From Halorubrum laminariae (GTDB lineage: Archaea > Halobacteriota > Halobacteria > Halobacteriales > Haloferacaceae): 64,000 bases of DNA. The position numbers were made by a program, and so were the translations under genes. The stretch spans positions 186,001-250,000 of the forward strand of contig NZ_JANHDL010000001.1 in the NCBI RefSeq assembly GCF_024494655.1, read 5' to 3'. The notes under the pieces were generated by a model, which had not been told where the DNA came from, made no database searches, and was given only the letters and a program-made list of their open reading frames with translations. Of this stretch, positions 42,527 through 51,571 are shown piece by piece (the first letter of the stretch is position 1; every line of letters begins with the position of its first letter).

Positions 42527-44146
42527 ATGCGAACTCGAACACTGTCCGTGCTTCTCGTGAGCGTCCTGCTCGTTACAAGCGGCGTCGGCGTCGGAGCCGT
42601 CGCCGCGGACTTGGCCGACACATCGGTCGGGAGTGCGACACCGGCACAGACCTCGAACGTCGGCGGCTCACCCGATCTCGACGTGTACGCGTCGAACCCG
42701 AACCTCGTCCCGGGGCAGACCAACACGGTCGAGTTGACGATCGCGAACGACGGGAACCTGCGGTTCGGCGATCCGTCGGCGGCTGAAACGGTTATGACCG
42801 CGCGTAACGTTCGCGTCGACGCCGAGGCGGGGGGCCCGCTCTCCGTCGAGTCCGGTGAAACCGCGATCGGCGGCGTGACGACGAACGCGCCGGGGGAGGT
42901 CCCGGTGAGCGTCAACGTCCCCGACGACATCGACGCCGGCACCTACACGCTCGACCTCGATCTCACTTACTCGTACATCTCCTCCGGCGACGACCGCACC
43001 GTCACCGTCTCTCGCGACGTCGAACTCCGCGTCCGCGACGACGCCCGCTTTCAAGTCGTAGACGTCGAGAGCGACGCGCAGATCGGCGACAGCGGCACCG
43101 TCGAGGCGACCATCGAGAACGTCGGCGCGGAGACGGCCCGCAACGCCGACGTGAGCTTCAGTACGCAGAGCAACAGCGTCACCGTGAGCGACGCCCAATC
43201 CGACACGGTTCGCGTGCCGGAACTCGATCCCGGCGAAACCACGACGGTCGCCTACGATGTCGGCGTCGCGTCGGGCCTCCCGGTCCAACAGTACACCCTC
43301 TCTGGCTCAGTGGCGTTCGACGACCCCGACGGAATCAGCCGCACCGACGACGGACTCTCGATCGGTGTCCTCCCGCTCGCGGAACAGGAATTCGCGCTCA
43401 CCGACGTGGAGTCGCAGCTCCGGGTCGCCGAGGACGGCGACTTGGTCGGCACCGTGCGCAACGACGGGCCGGTGCCGGCCCGCAGCGTCGTGGTGCAGTA
43501 CGCCGGCGACGACCAGAGCGTGATCCCGGCCGAGCGATCAACGGCCGTGGGAACGCTCGACCCCGACGAGTCCGCGAACTTCTCGCTGCCGATTGCGATC
43601 GGCGGCGAGGCCGAGGCCGGCCTGCGCTCGCTCGACATGGCGGTGCAGTACCGCAACGACGAGGGCGAGACGCGGGCGTTCGAAGACCTCGTCGTCGACG
43701 CCGAGGTCGCGCCCGAGCGCGACCGCTTCGACGTCGCGATCGAGAACCGCACCATCCAAGCCGGCGGGACGCGGACCGTCGACGTCGCGGTGACGAACAA
43801 CCTCGAAGAGACCGCGGGCGACGTGGAGGCTCGCCTGTTTGCCGACGATCCGCTCGACACCGGCGACACCGACACGGGCTACGTCCAGTCGCTCGACCCC
43901 GGCGAGACCACGACGATGACCTTCGAGTTGACAACCACGGGCTCCGCGACAGCCGGGAGCACGTATCCCATCTCGCTCGACTTCCGCTACGACGACGCCG
44001 ACGGCGACAGTCAACTGACGGACACCTACCGCGTTCCCATCGACGTGACCGAAAGCGAGGACGGCGGGCTGCCGCTGCCGGTCATCGTCGTCGCGCTCCT
44101 CGTCGTCGGGACGGGAGCGCTCGTCGTCTACCGGAGGCGGCAGTAG
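42527..44146 (+). CDS. secreted CARDB/S-layer-like protein with C-terminal anchor
   Basis: The 539-residue protein has a Sec signal peptide (about 1-27, L-S-V-L-L-V-S-V-L-L-V-T-S-G-V) and about four beta-sandwich repeats. These contain motifs such as P-G-Q-T-N-T-V-E-L-T-I-A-N-D-G, G-T-V-E-A-T-I-E-N-V-G-A-E-T, and L-D-P-G-E-T-T-T, as in CARDB/COG1361 S-layer-related proteins. A C-terminal hydrophobic helix ends R-R-R-Q. It sits outside the cell anchored to the membrane. It is encoded 3 bases before the RND exporter, so it may be a periplasm-like adaptor or stalk for it. The TetR-type regulator lies upstream. Confidence 0.85.
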   Translation: MRTRTLSVLLVSVLLVTSGVGVGAVAADLADTSVGSATPAQTSNVGGSPDLDVYASNPNLVPGQTNTVELTIANDGNLRFGDPSAAETVMTARNVRVDAEAGGPLSVESGETAIGGVTTNAPGEVPVSVNVPDDIDAGTYTLDLDLTYSYISSGDDRTVTVSRDVELRVRDDARFQVVDVESDAQIGDSGTVEATIENVGAETARNADVSFSTQSNSVTVSDAQSDTVRVPELDPGETTTVAYDVGVASGLPVQQYTLSGSVAFDDPDGISRTDDGLSIGVLPLAEQEFALTDVESQLRVAEDGDLVGTVRNDGPVPARSVVVQYAGDDQSVIPAERSTAVGTLDPDESANFSLPIAIGGEAEAGLRSLDMAVQYRNDEGETRAFEDLVVDAEVAPERDRFDVAIENRTIQAGGTRTVDVAVTNNLEETAGDVEARLFADDPLDTGDTDTGYVQSLDPGETTTMTFELTTTGSATAGSTYPISLDFRYDDADGDSQLTDTYRVPIDVTESEDGGLPLPVIVVALLVVGTGALVVYRRRQ

Positions 44147-44149
44147 CCG

Positions 44150-46621
44150 ATGTCGCTCGGCGAGCGCACCGAGGCGTGGACGCGACGGCTCAACGACGCC
44201 ATCGTCGACAGCCCACGCCGAGTCATCGTCATCTTCCTCGTACTCACGCTGGTGTTCGCCGGCGGAATGGGACTCGTCAGCACGGACACCGGAGCCACCG
44301 ACTCGTTCACCGAGGGCCTTGACGAACAGGAGGCGCTCGACGCCGTCAATCAGGAGTTCGAGGACCCGTTTGAACCAGAGAGCGAGTCCACCCAGCTCAT
44401 TCACTCGGGCGGTAACGTCCTGACGAAGGAGGCGCTTGTCAGAGATCTCCGCGTCCTAGAGGAAGTGGAATCGCGCGACGACCTGCGCGTCGCCTCGACG
44501 AACGGCCCGGCGACGGTCGTTGCTCAGCGGATCGACCCGTCGGCGACCACGGCGGCCGAACAGCGGCGTGCGATCGAGTCGACGAGCGCGACGCGAGTCC
44601 GGCAGATCGTCCGCGGCCTGTCCGAGAATCCACGGTTCACCGGAACGCTCGCGACCGATTTTAACCCGACGAGCGCGAGCGCCTCGGCGTCGATCACGGT
44701 GGTCTCTCACGATGTGCCCGCCGGGTTCTCCGACGGCGACCTCCAAGAGGTCCAGACGACGATTCGGTCGATTGCGGCGGATCAGCCCGGCGAGATCACG
44801 GCGTTCGGCACCGGTGTGACCAACGCGGAGACAGCCAACGTCATCGGCGACTCCCTCACCATCGTGATGCCCGTCGTCGTGCTGTTGCTGCTGTTGTTCT
44901 TAGTCGTCGCCTATCGCGACCCGATCGACCTCTCGCTCGGACTGTTGTCGCTCCTGATGACCGTCATCTGGACGTTCGGGTTCCTCGGCTTCTCCGGGAT
45001 CCCGTTCAGCCAACAGCTCATCGCCGTCCCCGTGTTGCTGCTCGCGGTGGGTGTGGACTTCGGGATCCATATCATCAACCGCTATCGCGAGGAGACCGTC
45101 GCGGGGTACGAGGCCACGGAGGCGATGCGAGAGGCGAACAACCAGCTGATGATCGCCTTCATCATCGTCACCGTGACCACCGTGTTCGGGTTCGGCGCGA
45201 ACGTCATCTCCGATCTCGGACCGATCCGGAATATGGGGATCGCCTCGGGGATCGGGATCATCTTCACCTTCCTGATCTTCGGGCTGTTCCTCCCGGCGGC
45301 GAAACTGGAGGTCGACGAACTACGCGAGAAATACAACGTCCCCGAGTTCAACTCCGCGCCGATCTCCTCAGAGGACTCGACGCTCGGGAAGTTCCTGACG
45401 TTCCCGGCGCAAGTCAGCCGGTACGCGCCGATCGCATTCGTCGTCGTGTTACTCGTGACGGGCGGCATGGCCGCGACGTACGGCAGCGGCGTCGACACCT
45501 CCTTCGAGACCGAGGACTTCCTTCCGCCGGAAGAACAACCGGCCTACGTGACCGGCCTCCCGGAACCGTTCGCGCCGAGCGAGTACACCGTCACCGAGAC
45601 GCTGAACCTCCTCGAAGATCGCTTCTCGACAAATCAGGATCAGTCGGTGAAGTTGTACGTCGAAGGGAACTTCGAGGAGGGGCACGCGCTTGAGGCCCTC
45701 GCCGATCCGAACGATGATGCGCCGGGAGCGCTCGCCGTCGGCGACGGCGGGAGCGCGCAGCCGACCAGCATCGTGACGGTGATGCAGTCGCACGCCGAAC
45801 AGGATCCCGAGTTCGCCGACCTAGTCGCCCGAAACGACATCGACGGCGACGGGATTCCCGACCGCAACCTCGCCCGAGTCTACGACGCGCTGTTCGCCTC
45901 GACGTCGGGCGACCGCGCCGAACAGTACCTCACGCCGGACCGACGGAGCGCGCAGGTCGACTACGCGATCGATTCGAGCGCTTCACAGGCCGAGGCCGCC
46001 GTCGACGCCCGACAGTTCGCGGGGGACTTCCGATTCGAGACGACGGCGACCGGCCAGCTCGTCGTCTTCGACGCGGTGACGGACATCATCTTCAACTCGG
46101 CGATCCAGGGACTGATCCTCGCGATGGGGCTGACGGGGCTGTTCCTCGTCATCGCGTACGCCGTCTTGGAGGGCAAGCCGCTTCTCGGGATCGTGAACCT
46201 CTTCCCGATCCTGATCGCGATCGCGTTTCTGCTCGGGACGATGCGGTACCTCGATATGTCCCTGAACGCGCTGACCGCGACGATCCTCTCCATCTCGATC
46301 GGACTCGGGATCGCGTACTCGGTGCACGCGACCCACCGGTTCATCGATGAGTTCAACGAGGGCGCTGACGCCTACGAGTCGATGATCATCACGCTCTCTG
46401 GGACGGGCGGTGCCCTACTCGGGAGCATGCTCACGACCTCGCTCGGAACGGGTGCGCTCGCGCTCGCCATCACCCCAGTGCTCGGCGACTTCGGTCTATT
46501 GATGGCGCTCAGCGTGGTGTACTCGTTCGTGTTCACTGTCGTCGCTCTCCCACCCGCGGTGCTGTTGTGGGAGCGATACAACGGCACGTGGGACGGCCTC
46601 GCGATGCCCATGACGGGGTGA
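44150..46621 (+). CDS. RND/MMPL-family transporter with sterol-sensing-like domain
   Basis: The 823-residue membrane protein has about 12 helices in two halves: helix 1 (about 24-43), a large extracellular loop, five helices (about 230-400), a second outer loop (about 450-630), and five further helices. Each half contains the MMPL/patched-like pattern, for example V-G-V-D-F-G-I-H-I-I-N-R-Y and G-L-G-I-A-Y-S-V-H-A-T-H-R-F with a charged residue in helix 4. These transporters use ion gradients to export lipids or hydrophobic compounds. The substrate is unknown. It follows the secreted protein gene by 3 bases and shares its regulation. Confidence 0.92.
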   Translation: MSLGERTEAWTRRLNDAIVDSPRRVIVIFLVLTLVFAGGMGLVSTDTGATDSFTEGLDEQEALDAVNQEFEDPFEPESESTQLIHSGGNVLTKEALVRDLRVLEEVESRDDLRVASTNGPATVVAQRIDPSATTAAEQRRAIESTSATRVRQIVRGLSENPRFTGTLATDFNPTSASASASITVVSHDVPAGFSDGDLQEVQTTIRSIAADQPGEITAFGTGVTNAETANVIGDSLTIVMPVVVLLLLLFLVVAYRDPIDLSLGLLSLLMTVIWTFGFLGFSGIPFSQQLIAVPVLLLAVGVDFGIHIINRYREETVAGYEATEAMREANNQLMIAFIIVTVTTVFGFGANVISDLGPIRNMGIASGIGIIFTFLIFGLFLPAAKLEVDELREKYNVPEFNSAPISSEDSTLGKFLTFPAQVSRYAPIAFVVVLLVTGGMAATYGSGVDTSFETEDFLPPEEQPAYVTGLPEPFAPSEYTVTETLNLLEDRFSTNQDQSVKLYVEGNFEEGHALEALADPNDDAPGALAVGDGGSAQPTSIVTVMQSHAEQDPEFADLVARNDIDGDGIPDRNLARVYDALFASTSGDRAEQYLTPDRRSAQVDYAIDSSASQAEAAVDARQFAGDFRFETTATGQLVVFDAVTDIIFNSAIQGLILAMGLTGLFLVIAYAVLEGKPLLGIVNLFPILIAIAFLLGTMRYLDMSLNALTATILSISIGLGIAYSVHATHRFIDEFNEGADAYESMIITLSGTGGALLGSMLTTSLGTGALALAITPVLGDFGLLMALSVVYSFVFTVVALPPAVLLWERYNGTWDGLAMPMTG

Positions 46622-46680
46622 GGAATACCTCCCGCCTCAGCGCCGGAAGCGAGTGCGTCTCAGGCGTCTCAACGATCCGT

Positions 46681-48219
46681 TCACTTTTCTGCGTCCTCGC
46701 CGGGTGCGTCGTCAGTGAATTCGAACTCATGATCGCGCGCCGCGACGGCGTCACCCGTGTCGGGGTCGGTCTTATCGGAGTCGGCCGTACCGCGTTCACC
46801 CACGTCAGTACCGCCGACGTTAGGCGATTCGATACCGTCGTCAGTAGGTTCGATATCGTCGTCACCGCGGTCGATGTCGACCGTTCCGCCGTCGGTATCG
46901 GTGAGCGTGGTGTCGCCGGTGTCCTCCGCGCCGCCGGTGTCCTCCGCGCCGCCGGTGTCCTCCGCGCCGTCGGTGCCCGTCTCACTCGGCTCGAACGCGC
47001 CGGCCGCCGTCGCCCGTGCCTGTAGCTCGTCGATGCGCGGGACGGTAGTCACGTTCGCGAAAAGCACCGTCGCGGTGATCGTCGAGGCGTCGGGAAGCGG
47101 CTCGTCGCCGGCGAGCACCTCCACGGTCCCCGTCTCCTCTTCGAGGAGATACCGGCCCGTCTCGAAACCCTTCCGGGAGATCGCCGACGGAGGCCCAGAG
47201 AGGATCAACAGCGCGCGGTCGGTCGAGGTGATGTCACAGGGCAGCGTCAACTCGGCGTTGAGCACCTGCTGGACGAGCCGTTTGACCGTCGCCGCGTCGG
47301 TCTCTTGGCCGCCGCGGGTGTCGTCCGCGAGTCCGAGAAGTCGGAGCAGGCGAGCCATTAATCCCGACGAGTCGGTCTCGATGGTAACCGTCTCGCGGCC
47401 GATCGAGGCGAGGCCGCCGACCTCCAGCGTTCGCCGGATGTCTGCCGGGTCGATCCGCATCTCGGAGGGGGAAGTGGGGGCGCGCTCGCCGGCACCGAAC
47501 AGTCCCACGATCCGCGTCGCGATCGCGTCGTTGATCGCGTCGTAGCGCTCGTCGACCGGCTCTACGCCGTGTCGCCACGCCTCGTTATCGACCGGGAAGA
47601 CGGCGTCGGCGAGTGGAACGAGCGTCCGGATCCCGCGGGCGGCGGTCAGTGCTCGGCGGTCGGACTCGGTCGACGCCGGGAGGACGCCGAGCGCGTACAC
47701 CGGACTCTCGTGGACCGCCTGCAGTTCCTCGACGATCACGCTCCCGACGCCGGCTCCCGTTCCGCCGCCTAGTCCGGCGACGACCATCGTCGCCGCCACC
47801 TCGGTCTCGTCGATGCTGTCCAGCGCGCGACGGATCTCCGGGAGGTCCGTCGTGGCGACGTCGGCACCGACTTCCGGGTCGCCGCCGACGCCGGGGCGTT
47901 CGGTAGACGACTTATCCGATCCGTCGCGGTCCGAGTCCGAGGCGGCTTCCGTGTCGTCTGCGTCGACGCCGTCCACGTGGGTGGAACTCGTGTCGTCCGC
48001 GTCGGCCGCGACGCGCTGGGTCACGTCCGGGTGGGTGTCGCCGATCAGGACCTGCCGTTCGTCCGGGATCGACTCGGTCTCGTCGAACGCGTGCGCCGCG
48101 GTGTTGAACGCGAGGACGTTCCCTTCGGTGAACCACCGGCCCGTCTCCGCCTCTGCGGCGACCAGCCGGTCGACAATTCTCGTGCCCGCGTCGCCGACGC
48201 CGATCAGAGCGAGTTTCAT
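46681..48219 (-). CDS. CetZ-type tubulin homologue, divergent paralogue
   Basis: The 512-residue protein carries the tubulin/FtsZ GTP-binding loop G-L-G-G-G-T-G-A-G and a start M-K-L-A-L-I-G-V-G-D-A-G-T. Compared with the neighbouring CetZ it has an acidic insertion of about 40 residues (near 72-112) and a low-complexity acidic tail (about 405-512) with three G-G-A-E-D-T repeats. In the T7-loop region it reads L-A-D-A-V-F-P-V-D-N where the neighbour has N-V-D-N-F-I-A-F-D-N, so the first Asn of the catalytic loop is lost. It may polymerise differently or act as a regulator. CetZ proteins control cell shape in haloarchaea. Confidence 0.9.
   Translation of the reverse strand: MKLALIGVGDAGTRIVDRLVAAEAETGRWFTEGNVLAFNTAAHAFDETESIPDERQVLIGDTHPDVTQRVAADADDTSSTHVDGVDADDTEAASDSDRDGSDKSSTERPGVGGDPEVGADVATTDLPEIRRALDSIDETEVAATMVVAGLGGGTGAGVGSVIVEELQAVHESPVYALGVLPASTESDRRALTAARGIRTLVPLADAVFPVDNEAWRHGVEPVDERYDAINDAIATRIVGLFGAGERAPTSPSEMRIDPADIRRTLEVGGLASIGRETVTIETDSSGLMARLLRLLGLADDTRGGQETDAATVKRLVQQVLNAELTLPCDITSTDRALLILSGPPSAISRKGFETGRYLLEEETGTVEVLAGDEPLPDASTITATVLFANVTTVPRIDELQARATAAGAFEPSETGTDGAEDTGGAEDTGGAEDTGDTTLTDTDGGTVDIDRGDDDIEPTDDGIESPNVGGTDVGERGTADSDKTDPDTGDAVAARDHEFEFTDDAPGEDAEK
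46918..46971. repeat. 18-bp in-frame tandem repeat inside the CetZ paralogue
   Basis: GGTGTCCTCCGCGCCGCC occurs at 46918-46935 and 46936-46953, then once more with one change at 46954-46971. On the minus strand it encodes three G-G-A-E-D-T units of the disordered tail. The reading frame is kept, so copy number could vary without harm. Confidence 0.85.
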
Positions 48220-48276
48220 GTGTGCCTCGCCTCTCGTTGCGGCCGCCCCGCCTCTGCGGACCGTCGGTTCCGATCG

Positions 48277-49449
48277 TTAGACGATCGGGTCGAGGTCATT
48301 GTTGTCGTCGGTGATCAGCGACTCGATCTCTTCGTCGCGGACCGCGTCCAACTCCTGAATCTTGTTCTGGGCGTCGACGGCCTGGTTCTGGATCTCGTCG
48401 ATCCGAGGCGTCTCAGTGACGTTCGAAAGCAAGACGACCGCCGCGAGCGTCGAGGAGTTCGGGCGGGGGTCGTCGCCGGCGAGCACGTCGACGGTGTCAG
48501 CCTCATTCTCCAGCCACTCGCGGGCGGACTCGACGCCCTTCCGCGAGATGACCTCCGGCGGCCCGGCGAAGACGATCAGCGCGCGGTCCGCGCTCGACAC
48601 CTCACAGGGGACGGTCAGTCGAGAGTTGACCGCCCGGCGGACGAGCCCCTTGATCTTGGCGGCGTCGGTCGACTCCGCCTGCGGCTCCTCGGCGTCGTTG
48701 AACTTCGAGAGCAGCCCCTCCTTGGGAACGTCGAGGTCGGTCGACGCGTAGCCGATCGAGGAAACGCCGCCGACATCGAGGGTTCGCATGATGTCGCTCG
48801 AGTCCATAGCGTTCTCGCCGACATCGGACTCGTCGACCTCGCCGGCCGCGAGCAGCGTGACGATCCGCGTCGCAAGCTCTCGGTTCATCTCGGCGTACCC
48901 CTGCTCTATCGTCTGGCCGCGCGAGCGCCACGCGTCGTTGTCGAACGCGATGAAGTTGTCGACGTTGGTGACGAACGACTGCAGCGAGCGGGCGGCGTTG
49001 AGGGCCGGCCGACCGCCCTCGTACTGGCCGGGAAGCACGCCGAGCCCGTAGATCGGCTCGTCGTACATCTTCTGGAGTTCGGTGATAACGACCGGGGCGG
49101 CTCCGCTGCCCGTCCCGCCGCCGAGGCCGGCCGCGACCAGCACCGCGTCGACCTCGTGGATCTCAATGTCGTCGAAGACCCGGCGTATCTCGTCGATGTC
49201 GGTCTTGGCGACCTCTGCCCCGATCTCGGCGTCGCCACCAACGCCGTGGCCACGGGCCTTGCTGTGGGTGTCACCGATGAGGACGCGGCGGTCCTCCGGG
49301 ATGTTCTCGGGCTTGGCGAGGTCGGTTCGAGCCGTGTTGATGACGAGCGCGTGTCGGCAGAGGTCCCGACCGGTCTCGACCTCGAACTCGATCATCTGGT
49401 CGATTATCTTGCTGCCGGCGTTGCCGACGCCGATCGTCGCGAGCTTCAT
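48277..49449 (-). CDS. CetZ tubulin-like protein
   Basis: The 390-residue protein begins M-K-L-A-T-I-G-V-G-N-A-G-S-K and has the nucleotide loop G-L-G-G-G-T-G-S-G. The T7 loop is N-V-D-N-F-I-A-F-D-N-D-A-W, as in CetZ proteins that form GTP-dependent filaments. Length matches CetZ1 (about 395) of Haloferax. CetZ1 is required for rod shape and motility in Haloferax volcanii; the same role here is an inference. The end is acidic (D-D-N-N-D-L-D-P-I-V). Start is ATG at 49449; an upstream open frame to 50283 is antisense to other genes. The paralogue lies 57 bases downstream on the same strand. Confidence 0.93.
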   Translation of the reverse strand: MKLATIGVGNAGSKIIDQMIEFEVETGRDLCRHALVINTARTDLAKPENIPEDRRVLIGDTHSKARGHGVGGDAEIGAEVAKTDIDEIRRVFDDIEIHEVDAVLVAAGLGGGTGSGAAPVVITELQKMYDEPIYGLGVLPGQYEGGRPALNAARSLQSFVTNVDNFIAFDNDAWRSRGQTIEQGYAEMNRELATRIVTLLAAGEVDESDVGENAMDSSDIMRTLDVGGVSSIGYASTDLDVPKEGLLSKFNDAEEPQAESTDAAKIKGLVRRAVNSRLTVPCEVSSADRALIVFAGPPEVISRKGVESAREWLENEADTVDVLAGDDPRPNSSTLAAVVLLSNVTETPRIDEIQNQAVDAQNKIQELDAVRDEEIESLITDDNNDLDPIV

Positions 49450-49654
49450 CGGCCTACCCTCCGGGATCGCTCGGTGGGGGAAGGCGATCGGGTCTGTCGT
49501 CCCGCGCTGTCGGTACGGACGTGAATCTCGTTGATCATGGGGTTGTTGGGTGTCTCGTACTCGACGCGTATTAAGCTGTGTCAGACGCGACGACGCAGAC
49601 GAGGCCGTCTCGAAAGCGAATCCGTTAACACCGCGACAGCCGTCTATTGGATAG

Positions 49655-50086
49655 ATGGAAGACAGAGACGATACATCGGCGAGCACCGCCGACACGCAGA
49701 CCGACGCCGAAACCGACGGATCTGCACCGCTTTTCGGACGACTGCTCTTCGCCGGCGGACTGCTCGCGCTGGCGGTCCGGAACCTCACGGACCTCGACGG
49801 CCGCATCGCGTACGCGGACGCCAAGGGCGTACCCCTCGCCGACGCACTCGTCCCGGCCGCGAGCGGCCTCCTGCTCGGCGGGAGCCTCGGTATCGGAGCT
49901 TGGAAGCGCCCGAAGCTCTCCGCGGGAAGCGTCGCTGCCTTCTTCCTCGGAGTCACACCGATCATGCACGACTTCTGGGCGGTTGAGGACGAATCGCGCG
50001 ACGAAGAGCTCACCTCGTTCCTCCAGAACCTGACGCTGTTTGGTGCCGCGGTCGCGTTCTTCACTCGCGCCGGCGACGGCGAGTGA
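49655..50086 (+). CDS. DoxX-like membrane protein
   Basis: The 143-residue protein has an acidic start (1-23) and four hydrophobic segments (about 25-43, 60-78, 88-102, 122-137). P-A-A-S-G-L-L-L-G-G-S-L and L-G-V-T-P-I-M-H-D-F-W resemble the DoxX/SURF4 family of four-helix membrane proteins. F-L-Q-N-L-T-L-F-G-A-A is the last helix and matches the family N-L-x-L-x-G pattern. Function in haloarchaea is unknown. Its 3' end overlaps the convergent membrane protein gene by 26 bases. Confidence 0.85.
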   Translation: MEDRDDTSASTADTQTDAETDGSAPLFGRLLFAGGLLALAVRNLTDLDGRIAYADAKGVPLADALVPAASGLLLGGSLGIGAWKRPKLSAGSVAAFFLGVTPIMHDFWAVEDESRDEELTSFLQNLTLFGAAVAFFTRAGDGE

Positions 50087-50366
50087 GCGGGTAGCCGATT
50101 GCTCGCTCTCGGGCGGCCGCAGTAGCTGTCCAGAAGAACAGCCATACGAACAGGAACGCGAACAGGAGCCCCGTCGGCGACAGCGCTCGGAGGGGGCTCG
50201 CGAGGTCGGCGAGCACCGGCAGCGCGAACAGGAAGACCGCGGCCGCCGCGCCGCCGCCAGCGAGACACTCGATCAGTCGCCAAACCGCGATCTCACCGAC
50301 GCCGACGTCGCGACTCGAGGGACGCTGTCCCTCCGCTTCCGCCTCCGCGCTCATTGGTGTGGTCAT
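50061..50366 (-). CDS. small membrane protein
   Basis: The 101-residue protein has two hydrophobic helices (about 30-55 and 60-80) and a basic C-terminus ending R-R-R-R-R-E. I do not recognise the family. ATG at 50366 is preferred because a minus-strand TTTATAATAAAAG box (about 50395-50407) predicts transcription starting a few bases before it. The 26-base tail-to-tail overlap with the DoxX-like gene means the two transcripts are complementary at their ends. Confidence 0.65.
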   Translation of the reverse strand: MTTPMSAEAEAEGQRPSSRDVGVGEIAVWRLIECLAGGGAAAAVFLFALPVLADLASPLRALSPTGLLFAFLFVWLFFWTATAAARERAIGYPLTRRRRRE

Positions 50367-50522
50367 ACATACCACTCACCATAATAATCACAATCTTTTA
50401 TTATAAATCTGCCGGCAAGACGACACGCCGGAAGCGATCCGGTGAGCCGTTCGAGCATCGATATTCTTCACAGAGCACCCGAATAAGAACGCTCTTGAGC
50501 GTCCGCGGCGGACTAAATCGAC

Positions 50523-50762
50523 ATGCCCAAGATCAGCGTGGAGATCCCCGGCGAACTGCTCGCCGACCTCGACGAACACGTCGGCGACGACGGGAAGTTC
50601 GTGAACCGCAGCGACGCCGTCCGCGCGTCGATCCGCAAGACGCTGGACGTACTCGACGAGATCGACGCCCGCCACGATCGGCTGGTGGCCGAGAGCGCGG
50701 GGAGCGAGGACGGGACCGCGGGGAGGGAGGGCGAGACTGACCGCGAGGGCGGCGATGAGTAG
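50523..50762 (+). CDS. ribbon-helix-helix (CopG-type) regulator
   Basis: The 79-residue protein has the RHH pattern: a beta strand K-I-S-V-E-I-P, helix A E-L-L-A-D-L-D-E-H-V, and helix B N-R-S-D-A-V-R-A-S-I-R-K-T-L. The C-terminal half is an acidic disordered tail. It probably binds DNA as a dimer. Its stop overlaps the transporter start by eight bases, so it likely regulates that transporter, possibly with its own promoter as target. Antitoxin function is an alternative, but no toxin gene is adjacent. Confidence 0.88.
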   Translation: MPKISVEIPGELLADLDEHVGDDGKFVNRSDAVRASIRKTLDVLDEIDARHDRLVAESAGSEDGTAGREGETDREGGDE

Positions 50763-51480
50763 CCGAGCGGACGGCCTCGCCGGCACGGACGGCCCCTTCG
50801 CAGTCGACCCGCTGGACCGGTCCGCGGTGGCCGCGGTCGCGCTCGTCACCCTGTTCACCGTCGCGCTCGCGACGGCACAGCTCACCGCGGCGAAGGTGAT
50901 CGCGCTGCCGTTGCCCGTCGCGCTCCCCGTCGTCGGCCCCGAGATCACGCTTCCGGGTGCCGCGCTCGCGTACGCGCTCACGTTCCTCGCCTCGGACTGC
51001 TACGCCGAGCTGTACGGTCGCCGCGCGACGCAGGTGGTCGTCAATGTCGCCTTTCTCGCGAACTTCCTCGTGCTCGCGTTAGTGTGGTCGACCCTCGCTG
51101 CGCCCGGCGTGAATCCCGAGATCTCGGCCGCGTTTGAGACCGCGCTCGCCCCGGCGACTGGGATCGTCGCCGGTAGCCTGCTCGCGTACGTCGTGAGCCA
51201 GAACTGGGACGTGTTCGTCTTCCACGCGATCCGCGACCGGACCGGCAGTGGGCTGCTGTGGCTGCGCAACATCGCGTCGACGGCCACTAGTCAGGCGCTC
51301 GATACCGCGATCTTCGTCGGCGTCGCCTTCTACGCGGCTCCGACTCTGCTCGGTGTCGGATCGCCGCTTCCGCCCGCCGCCCTGCTCGCACTCGGACTCG
51401 GCCAGTACCTCCTCAAGCTCGCGATCGCGCTGCTCGACACCCCCGTCGTCTACCTCGTCGTCGGCCTCGTCAGCGAGTGA
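50755..51480 (+). CDS. queuosine/archaeosine precursor transporter (VUT/YhhQ family)
   Basis: The 241-residue membrane protein has about six hydrophobic segments. Family landmarks are A-T-A-Q-L-T-A-A-K-V near residue 41, L-A-S-D-C-Y-A-E-L-Y-G-R-R near 79, and a late R-N-I-A-S-T-A-T-S-Q-A-L-D-T. Bacterial members import preQ0/preQ1. In archaea, preQ0 feeds archaeosine synthesis, so a salvage role is a reasonable inference. It is co-transcribed with the RHH regulator, with an eight-base overlap. Confidence 0.9.
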   Translation: MSSRADGLAGTDGPFAVDPLDRSAVAAVALVTLFTVALATAQLTAAKVIALPLPVALPVVGPEITLPGAALAYALTFLASDCYAELYGRRATQVVVNVAFLANFLVLALVWSTLAAPGVNPEISAAFETALAPATGIVAGSLLAYVVSQNWDVFVFHAIRDRTGSGLLWLRNIASTATSQALDTAIFVGVAFYAAPTLLGVGSPLPPAALLALGLGQYLLKLAIALLDTPVVYLVVGLVSE

Positions 51481-51571
51481 GCGGGGCGCGGAGGTCGCCC
51501 GCGCGGACGACGAATACGAGCAGGTGGCCGGCGCAAGAGACTTACCGGTCGCACCCGTGTGAGTAATACAC

